A stretch of DNA of 24,383 nt from a virus, in the IMG/VR virus record IMGVR_UViG_3300045010_000867, positions 1 through 24,383 of that record. One strand, given 5' to 3'. Every line of letters begins with the position of its first letter. The first letter of the stretch is position 1. The position numbers and the translations under genes are program-made. The notes under the pieces are model-generated. The model worked only from the letters and a program-made list of their open reading frames with translations. It made no database searches and was not told where the DNA came from. Below are positions 20,123-24,383 of this stretch, piece after piece.

Positions 20123-22771
20123 TTAACCTAACTGAAGTAGTTTTTGAATATTAGTGTCTGGAGATTTTGTCTTCATTTTAATTATGACATTGTCAACAGA
20201 ACCGCTAGAAAAATAGTTTGGAAAATTGTTTCTTACTATTAATCTAAATCTTATGTAATTATTCATATGGTTATAAATGACATTAAATGACTGATTAATT
20301 GGTTTGTTGAATATGATATTTTTTTCATTTTGAAAAAATAAAATTTCAGACGTATTATAGAAATTTGCCTTTTCAAAGTTTCCCTCTAAATAATTTGTTA
20401 AATTAATTGCATACGTTCCATTCGCAAGTTTAACAATAACTGGACTATAACCAGAGTAATTGGATGCCGCTATAGTACCGTATGTAAGACTATAGGTGGC
20501 GTTTTTTAATTTCGCATTGTCGATATGTGGGTTATTCTTTAGTACTATCTTATTTTCAGAACCAGTTCTTTTAAACGATTCCCCATCTTTACCTTTTTCT
20601 CCGGCACCCAATATTTTAACCACATCAGACAGAAGCGACACATCAACGTATTGCTGTGAATAATTATCATTATCTAACTCATAACTTGCAATATAAATTG
20701 AGTTTTTATTAAAGGAATTAATAATTATTGATTTATTAAATCTATTAACTGTATATTCATTGGTTGATAAAATCTTTTGATTTTCAAAAATTTTCAACGT
20801 TGTGGGCTGAGGATAAAAACGAAGTATGGCGGACGAACTGACCGAATCAACAAACAGCATTTCGGAATTAATTTTACTTGAATCATAAGATGCTATTGGT
20901 ATCCAATCATTTTCTATTTTGGGATTTTCACTAAAGGATATAGAAAGCTCATGGGAATTTGCTTCCTGTAAATCAAATGATGAAGAATTATAGCTGGCTG
21001 CATTTTCATCTAGATTCAGTTTAGCTTTTATTCCATAAACATCACCGGGGACAGAAATCCTAGAACTTATATAGCACGCTTTTGCGAGGGGGAGCGCTTT
21101 GCTTCCCGATTTTGCAACGCTGGCCTTGCCGACCTGGATCCCCCTAATCGTAAAAGAGTATTCATAATTATTAACAGATGCAAAATTATTATTATACAAT
21201 AAAGTTTTTCCAAACTGAGACCCTGGAATTGCGTAATCGGATGCGTTTTCAAGGCCTTTATATCCAAGCGTATTTAGGTTTTGCGAAATGACAGAAGGAG
21301 CGCTAGTAATCTCTGACAATCTATTTTCAGTATAAGCCGTTTTTGTTTCTTTAAATAAAGTATTTTTAAAAATATTTACTTTTGAACCCAAAGCTTGAGA
21401 AACTATACTTTGAACTAAATTTGTTAACGGACTATTTTTGAAAGACTTATCGGAATCATCAATACTTATTAAAGTATTTTTTTCTTTATTAAATTCATTT
21501 TCAATTAATGAAGGATGATTTTTATCATAAATTGGAAACTTGCAGGTGTAATATTCGGAATAAGAATAATTATTTCTTTTAAATTCATCTATTGAAATAT
21601 TTTTTCTGAAATATTCAACTACAATGTCTTGAAGAACACTATAGCGATTTTTTCTATCTTTTTGAGTTTTTGCAATATACTTAGAAATAGATCTAGATAT
21701 TAATTCATTAATTAAAGGTGGATTATTCGACTTTGTATAAGTGCCCTGATTAAATATCAATATTATTTTTTTGACTCTGTCAAGTGATAGATTAACATCA
21801 ATTGTTGATTTTATTATTAAAGGAGCTTTTAATATTTTTTTAATTTCATAACCAGAGACTGGATTATTCGAATTAAGTGAATATATTTTTTCTGCCGCAT
21901 TCGCAGCTTCCACAGCCACCTGCAAAAGTTGTAAGCCGTTACTTTCTCCTGGAAATATTCTTAAAAAATCCATTTCAATTTCTTTGATTAAAGAAATCTC
22001 GACTAAGGTTTTAGCCCCAACTATATATGAATAATCATAGTCTATATACTTTGAAATTTCCTTAATTGTAGATGTAATAACAACAGGAGATTTTACTGAT
22101 ACACTCCAGGTATCCGACTCATCTTCATTAAATAAACTATTGAGATTACCTTCTGAGGAAACATATTGTTCATAATTTGAAATCATTTTTATTTCTTTTA
22201 TATTGTCTAAAATATTTAAGATATTTATTCCAGAACCTATCTTGAAGGTAGATGATATCGGATCAACATATCCGTTTCCATTATCTGAAAAAGGTATTCC
22301 ACCCCTATCTATATAGGGAACTCTTTGCGTTTCGTATTCGTTCGAATACAGATTATTATCAAAGTTTTCTATATAAGAAAAATTATATAAATCGTCTTTA
22401 CCAGAAATAAACTCGTAATTATTAATATAGTTTTCATAATAAGCTAAGGATTTTTCGGCTTTCGATATTTGAGAAAGCATTATTTCGGTTATTGAATTTA
22501 TTACAGTATTTATTGAATTTGATGCGTCAAAAAATCTAGAAAATCTTATTTCAAAATCTCTAAAGAAATCAACAAAAAATTCCGATCTAATCAGTTCTCT
22601 TGATATTGAAAGAGTGGGGACAAAAGTAGGACCAGCAGAAAAATCTGCAAGGTTTTTTACCAATTCTGCTATCTGGGTCTTGTCTACCTTTATGTCGGCA
22701 ATCAAAGAACCAATTGTTTTTTGAGAATTTTCAGAAAAAGTTTTTATTGTATCAGGAAGAAAGTTAATCAT
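20123..22771 (-). CDS. large tail/baseplate-like protein, 882 aa
   Basis: This is the longest member of the set. Residues 1-120 are helical and lead to DLYNFSYIENFDNN (127-140). A beta-rich sandwich follows (YVSSEGNLNSLFNEDESDTW; IEMDFLRIFPG), then a mixed central region, the paralogous module YEYSFTIRGIQVG (537-549) to DWIPIAS (622-628), and a C-terminal IRFRLIVRNNFP with a closing strand. A short GAGEKGKDGES near 720 looks like a flexible turn rather than a true collagen repeat. No peptidase, lysozyme or glycosidase motif is evident. The role is probably structural in baseplate or tail fibre. The start follows the previous stop by three bases without a strong ribosome-binding site. Confidence 0.75.
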   Translation of the reverse strand: MINFLPDTIKTFSENSQKTIGSLIADIKVDKTQIAELVKNLADFSAGPTFVPTLSISRELIRSEFFVDFFRDFEIRFSRFFDASNSINTVINSITEIMLSQISKAEKSLAYYENYINNYEFISGKDDLYNFSYIENFDNNLYSNEYETQRVPYIDRGGIPFSDNGNGYVDPISSTFKIGSGINILNILDNIKEIKMISNYEQYVSSEGNLNSLFNEDESDTWSVSVKSPVVITSTIKEISKYIDYDYSYIVGAKTLVEISLIKEIEMDFLRIFPGESNGLQLLQVAVEAANAAEKIYSLNSNNPVSGYEIKKILKAPLIIKSTIDVNLSLDRVKKIILIFNQGTYTKSNNPPLINELISRSISKYIAKTQKDRKNRYSVLQDIVVEYFRKNISIDEFKRNNYSYSEYYTCKFPIYDKNHPSLIENEFNKEKNTLISIDDSDKSFKNSPLTNLVQSIVSQALGSKVNIFKNTLFKETKTAYTENRLSEITSAPSVISQNLNTLGYKGLENASDYAIPGSQFGKTLLYNNNFASVNNYEYSFTIRGIQVGKASVAKSGSKALPLAKACYISSRISVPGDVYGIKAKLNLDENAASYNSSSFDLQEANSHELSISFSENPKIENDWIPIASYDSSKINSEMLFVDSVSSSAILRFYPQPTTLKIFENQKILSTNEYTVNRFNKSIIINSFNKNSIYIASYELDNDNYSQQYVDVSLLSDVVKILGAGEKGKDGESFKRTGSENKIVLKNNPHIDNAKLKNATYSLTYGTIAASNYSGYSPVIVKLANGTYAINLTNYLEGNFEKANFYNTSEILFFQNEKNIIFNKPINQSFNVIYNHMNNYIRFRLIVRNNFPNYFSSGSVDNVIIKMKTKSPDTNIQKLLQLG

Positions 22772-22774
22772 AGT

Positions 22775-24383
22775 TTAAACCGTAATCCAGTCATTTCCTT
22801 CCATGTCTTGTATTTTAAATACAACACCGGCTGTTATATTTTTTCTAATTATAGAATAAACATCTTCTTTATCCACAAAATTATCTAAAACTGTTTTGGG
22901 AAGTTTAATTATTATAAACCCACCCTTTGGATAAGCCTGCTGGCTTGATGGATATACGTCCCAAAATGACACCGCTTCTTTTGTTTCTTTAAGTATTTTT
23001 TCAATATCCAAAAATCCGTATGAATCTAAATTTACAGACTTATCGTAAGTGGATTTCAAACCCCCACCCCTAACCCTTAGGTCAACCATATTAATACCAG
23101 ATTCTGGAGTATTTTTTATGATATGTATTAAACCTATTTGTAAGGCAAATGGATCATAGCTAACACTATCGTAGGGATTAAAAATGCTATTGTCATATGT
23201 AAAGTGAACAACCCCATTAAACACATATTCCGAAACATGATTCCATACATATACTAATTCGTTTTGATTTGAGGAAGACGCCGCAATTGGCTGCAGCACT
23301 TCAATCTTTGACGGTTTTATGTAAATATATAAGGGCTTTTCTGGTTCTACTAGATTTTGATTTAAGAATGGGTTGAGCGGAACAGGACTTCCGTTCACCT
23401 GCTTTATCGGTATGCCACTTGACTTAACGGCATAAGAAACTCTTATCAAATCGGGATCCTGCGGAAGGTCTATCTTTAGATCAATTATGCCCGTATCACA
23501 GTTTATGTTTCTTATATAAGAAGAACTCAATAATTCCCATGGATAGGAAATAGATTCTCTTGTCTCTATAAAAAAGTACTGTTTTAATATGCCAAGCCTA
23601 TTGGCTGATGGCTCAACGTAAGATGCTATAGGAACCTGTGACAATTGAATTTTTCTAGAAGAAAGGAAGAGTGGATATTCGTTAAAAACATCCACATATG
23701 GTTGACCCAATATTTCTGACCATAATATATTTGATACATCCAATGTAGAGTACAATGCTTTAAGTTTTTTAGCAGTATATTTTTGCAGCCAATTGGTATA
23801 GCCGTATTTCGGATCAATATAAAATTCTTTTACAAAAGATCCAGATGTAATATATAGCGGCCACTGATCTAGTTTTGAAAGATTTGGTGGAATAGACGAA
23901 AGGGAAATTTTTGAAGACGGAATATATTTTATATTATATATCGGGCAAGCGAGATTAACCGGTGCAGTCGGAGGATTGATTGTGCCGAAAGTTTTTGCGC
24001 CCAAAAAATCGGGCCCGCCCGCATTTCCATCGGCGTCTACCGCCATTAATCCAATGTATATATTTTCTGGCCCTCTTGAAATATAGTCAACATAATACAA
24101 AGTTTTTCCAATAAACTCTTTTTTAGATTTATCATAAAATCCGTATAAAAATCCACCATTATCTGGAATCTCATTCTGCAAAACAAACGCACCATAGTCT
24201 ATGTTGAATTCAGTGTTAGAAGAGTTGTTGCTAACAAATGACTGAAGATTAATCCCGTAAGGTTTTCCAATTTTATCAGAATCAGAGCTTGGTTGACATA
24301 AGAGCAATAGTCCATCTAAAACGCTGATTGAATTTTTTGTTTTTTGAATTAGTGAGCCGTCTGTTTTGAGTAGCCAGTAATTG
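22775..24383 (-). CDS. tail/baseplate-like structural protein, 5' end outside window
   Basis: A TTG at 24307 could serve as start, but the frame remains open to the window edge (reading YWLLKTDGSLIQKTKNS before it) and no ribosome-binding site precedes the TTG. So this is a 5'-truncated gene with at least 535 codons here. The product is beta-rich with hydrophobic and polar alternation. A segment YVDYISRGPENIYIGLMAVD followed by NPPTAPVNL resembles the end of one fibronectin-III-like sandwich and the proline-rich lead into the next. The C-terminus ends in GNDWITV, which recalls the 'WI[PR]I' strand of the downstream paralogues. No enzymatic motif is seen. It is probably a tail fibre or baseplate component, followed after three bases by the 882-aa gene. 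Confidence 0.7.
   Translation of the reverse strand, partial: NYWLLKTDGSLIQKTKNSISVLDGLLLLCQPSSDSDKIGKPYGINLQSFVSNNSSNTEFNIDYGAFVLQNEIPDNGGFLYGFYDKSKKEFIGKTLYYVDYISRGPENIYIGLMAVDADGNAGGPDFLGAKTFGTINPPTAPVNLACPIYNIKYIPSSKISLSSIPPNLSKLDQWPLYITSGSFVKEFYIDPKYGYTNWLQKYTAKKLKALYSTLDVSNILWSEILGQPYVDVFNEYPLFLSSRKIQLSQVPIASYVEPSANRLGILKQYFFIETRESISYPWELLSSSYIRNINCDTGIIDLKIDLPQDPDLIRVSYAVKSSGIPIKQVNGSPVPLNPFLNQNLVEPEKPLYIYIKPSKIEVLQPIAASSSNQNELVYVWNHVSEYVFNGVVHFTYDNSIFNPYDSVSYDPFALQIGLIHIIKNTPESGINMVDLRVRGGGLKSTYDKSVNLDSYGFLDIEKILKETKEAVSFWDVYPSSQQAYPKGGFIIIKLPKTVLDNFVDKEDVYSIIRKNITAGVVFKIQDMEGNDWITV

Overview
This window looks like a stretch of the genome of a tailed double-stranded DNA phage (Caudoviricetes). 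Every convincing gene lies on the minus strand, genes are packed with overlaps of a few bases, and the sequence is AT-rich (about one third G+C by eye). A DNA replication and nucleotide-metabolism block lies directly downstream of a tail or baseplate-like structural block. The host is a bacterium that uses Shine-Dalgarno sites and sigma70-like promoters, because good examples of both are visible. The phage carries a class II (adenosylcobalamin-dependent) ribonucleotide reductase, so the host should make or import B12. I cannot name the host or the phage genus from sequence alone.

In the direction of transcription (24383 to 1), the window opens inside a structural operon. It holds a 5'-truncated large protein, then proteins of 882, 183, 549, 730, 144, 422 and 195 residues. 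Three of the large ones (882, 183+549, 730) look like paralogues built on one plan: an N-terminal helical region, beta-sandwich-like modules, a 'W-I-[PR]-I' motif and a similar C-terminal strand pair. In the middle set this plan is split between two overlapping reading frames. The last gene encodes a 195-residue protein made of roughly 30-residue repeats. The block ends at 13328-13395 in three consecutive hairpins, one of which contains a consensus -10 element inside a palindrome.

After these hairpins comes the metabolic and replication block. In order it holds an unknown 233-residue protein, class II RNR, ThyX with a promoter placed for a leaderless mRNA, four small proteins (two with membrane segments), a family 2 glycosyltransferase, a C5-cytosine DNA methyltransferase, a staphylococcal-nuclease-like protein and a 61-residue protein. 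The nuclease and the 61-residue protein each have their own consensus promoter. Then follow a second family 2 glycosyltransferase, a GT-D-like protein, a Vsr/DUF559-like endonuclease, a DnaB-like helicase and a Cas4-like iron-sulfur protein whose nuclease residues look degraded. The window ends with a small ribbon-helix-helix-like protein, an HD-domain hydrolase, a 57-residue protein and the start of an archaeo-eukaryotic-type primase.

Together, RNR and ThyX would feed dNTPs to a primase-helicase replication system. The methyltransferase may protect or mark the genome. The glycosyltransferases probably decorate virion proteins, host surface polymers or DNA. No tRNA, CRISPR array, insertion sequence, integrase or attachment site was seen.
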